DNA from: Meinhardsimonia xiamenensis
GTDB taxonomy: Bacteria; Pseudomonadota; Alphaproteobacteria; Rhodobacterales; Rhodobacteraceae
DNA: 64,000 nucleotides
Direction of reading: 5' to 3'
Assembly (NCBI RefSeq): GCF_900102905.1
Contig: NZ_FNFV01000008.1
Location: forward strand, 1 to 64,000
Shown here: piece by piece, positions 62,616 to 64,000 of the stretch
Numbering within the stretch: position 1 is the stretch's first letter
Layout: each line of letters opens with the position of its first letter
Notes under the pieces: model-generated
Databases searched by the model: none
What the model was told of the DNA's origin: nothing
The model's input: only the letters and a program-made list of their open reading frames with translations
Made by a program: the position numbers and the translations under genes

Positions 62616-64000
62616 TCACTCGTCGAGGTACCATTGCGCCGGCAGATACGGGAAGGTGCGGTAGTACTCGTAGGATTGCGTCTTGAACTTGGTGAAGTTC
62701 TTCAGCGCATTGCGATGGTAGATGACGTTCGGCGCCTGCACCGTCCCGATGAACAGAAGGTGTTTGGCCATGTTGTCCGCCAGCCGCGCGCCGACTTCAC
62801 CCTGCTCGGGCGAGCCCGGCGCAAGGCCCTGGAAGGTGGTGATGTCGGCCATCATCTGCTTCACCCAGTCCGGGGGCTCCACGCCGGAGGCGCCGTTGGT
62901 GTCGACCCACTCCGCCCAGAGCATGCCGGTGCGATGGCCGAAGTAGTTCTCGAACGGCGGCACCCACAGTTCGTTGTTGCCCAGCACGATGGCCACCGGC
63001 TGGCCCTTCTCCCAGGCGCCGATGTCGAGCTGGTTGGAGGATTGCAGCGAGCGGTACTCGTCGGGCGTGACTTCCTTGACGGTGGTCTGCACGCCCACGT
63101 CTGACCAGTTCTGCGCCACGAGCTCGGCCATCTCGGCGCTCACGCCGCCCTGCACCGCGAACTGGATGTTGAGCACGATCCTGTCGCCATTGGGCAACTC
63201 GCGGAATCCGTCGCCATCGACGTCCTTCATGCCGATCTCGTCGAGAAGCGCCTGAGCGCGCGCCGGGTCATGCTCGATTCTGTATCTCGTCAGTGCGGGA
63301 TCGACGAAATCAGGCGTCGGCGAGAAGCCGATGTACTGCTTCGGCTCGCCGAGGCCGAGGAAGGCGACCTCGTTCAGCTCGTCGCGGTTCATCGCCAGGC
63401 TCATCGCCTCGCGGAAACGGACATCGCCGAACACCTTGCGTTTCTCGAGGTTCTCGGAGGTCACGTTGAAGGAGAAGGTGGGCATGGCGATCGTCGGCGC
63501 GAGATCGACGGTGTAGTCGCCCTTCTCCTGGTTCTCGAGGAGGATCGGCGCATCGGCCAGCGTCAGCGTCTGCGACTTGTAGTCCACTTCGCCATTGATC
63601 AGCTTGAGGATCCGCACCTGGCTGTCGTTGGCGTAGAGCTCGTCCTGCCGGCTGATGTAGGGCAGCTGGTTGCCGGCCGTGTCCACCATGAAGAAGAAGG
63701 GGTTGGCGACAAGCTTGCGCCCCTCGGTGGTCTCGGCGACGAGCACATGGCTCTCGAGCGAGGGCGACGTCGCCTTGGGCAGCGTCTGGTAGTCATCCGG
63801 CCGGCGCAGCATCGGCGAGGCCGTGTCCGTCCAGTCGGAGTTGCCGTAATAGGCCGAGACAGCGGCAATGCCGTTCTCCCAGCCGTAGGACTGGGCGAGC
63901 TTGTCGGCATCGGGGTTGATGTCGGGGTGGAACTGCCCGAGGAAGTGCCTCGGCTGGAAGGCCTGCGCGTAGGATGTGGCGAAATGCGCCAGAAGCCCCG
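62616..64000 (-). CDS. oppA: Peptide-type ABC transporter substrate-binding protein (N-terminus cut by window edge)
   Basis: The reading frame is open from the window edge (64000) to the stop at 62616, so at least 461 residues are visible and the signal peptide is missing. SBP_bac_5 features are ETTEGRKLVANPFFFMVDTA, VRFREAMSLAMNRDELNEVA and EMAELVAQNWSDVGVQTTVK, followed by QLDIGAWEKGQPVAIVLGNN. It is the first gene of the oppA-B-C-D-F plus hydrolase operon as far as seen. The C-terminus is YLPAQWYLDE. Confidence 0.92.
   Translation of the reverse strand, partial: GLLAHFATSYAQAFQPRHFLGQFHPDINPDADKLAQSYGWENGIAAVSAYYGNSDWTDTASPMLRRPDDYQTLPKATSPSLESHVLVAETTEGRKLVANPFFFMVDTAGNQLPYISRQDELYANDSQVRILKLINGEVDYKSQTLTLADAPILLENQEKGDYTVDLAPTIAMPTFSFNVTSENLEKRKVFGDVRFREAMSLAMNRDELNEVAFLGLGEPKQYIGFSPTPDFVDPALTRYRIEHDPARAQALLDEIGMKDVDGDGFRELPNGDRIVLNIQFAVQGGVSAEMAELVAQNWSDVGVQTTVKEVTPDEYRSLQSSNQLDIGAWEKGQPVAIVLGNNELWVPPFENYFGHRTGMLWAEWVDTNGASGVEPPDWVKQMMADITTFQGLAPGSPEQGEVGARLADNMAKHLLFIGTVQAPNVIYHRNALKNFTKFKTQSYEYYRTFPYLPAQWYLDE

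Overview
This window is a high-GC segment of an alphaproteobacterial chromosome, most likely family Rhodobacteraceae. The evidence is the dusB(nifR3)-ntrB-ntrC-ntrY-ntrX-trkA-trkH-hfq-hflX gene order, an NtrC without the sigma54-contact loop as described for Rhodobacter capsulatus, a sciP-ctrA pair, an alphaproteobacterial-type LexA box, a GyrA with Ala at the quinolone position, and abundant TRAP and oligopeptide ABC transporters. Most of it is ordinary chromosomal backbone with dense operons. The only clear mobile DNA is an IS5-family end at the left edge. I see no rRNA, tRNA, CRISPR array or prophage.

Layout. 1-331: end of an IS element abutting the last gene of a group 2 Mrp Na+/H+ antiporter operon (mnhAB-C-D-E-F-G, 332-6311, minus strand). 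6.6-13.5 kb: usg, gyrA, a small membrane protein, trmFO, gluQ, hisI. 13.5-18.9 kb: a NifU/IscU-like scaffold, an unannotated 40-codon membrane peptide gene with its own LexA-type box, ribosome binding site and terminator, then ligA-recG. 19.2-20.3 kb: ctrA and its antagonist sciP. 20.4-27.7 kb: mnmA, anmK, tyrS, a pseudouridine-degradation pair (psuK-psuG), a DUF502 membrane protein and bdhA, with three copies of a dispersed intergenic motif. 27.85-27.96 kb: a candidate small RNA or attenuated leader. 28-36 kb: an orphan YejA-like binding protein, the phenylacetyl-CoA epoxidase operon (paaJ-like thiolase, paaABCDE and a paaA/paaC-like paralogue) under a TetR-type palindrome, and an NsrR-like Rrf2 regulator behind an FNR-type box. 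36.3-48.5 kb: hflX, hfq, trkH, trkA, ntrX, ntrY, ntrC, ntrB, dusB. 48.6-53.9 kb: a GntR regulator and Gfo/Idh dehydrogenase divergent from a TRAP transporter (dctQ-dctM-dctP). 54-56.6 kb: haloacid dehalogenase, Sel1-repeat protein, di-haem cytochrome c peroxidase. 56.7-64 kb: a sulfatase/phosphonate hydrolase-like enzyme joined to an oligopeptide-type ABC transporter (oppF-D-C-B and a substrate-binding protein cut by the window edge).

Themes. Several systems sense stress and nutrients: nitrogen (Ntr), NO or redox (Rrf2 with FNR box), DNA damage (LexA box), cell cycle and motility (CtrA/SciP), and post-transcriptional control (Hfq plus a candidate sRNA). The most interesting unexplained items are the putative SOS-controlled 40-aa membrane peptide (14141-14263), the candidate sRNA (27852-27929), a family of about 62-bp palindromic repeats bounded by GGGCATGCG/CGCATGCCC at 3' ends of convergent genes, and the recurrent CTGGtGCAAATACCC intergenic motif.
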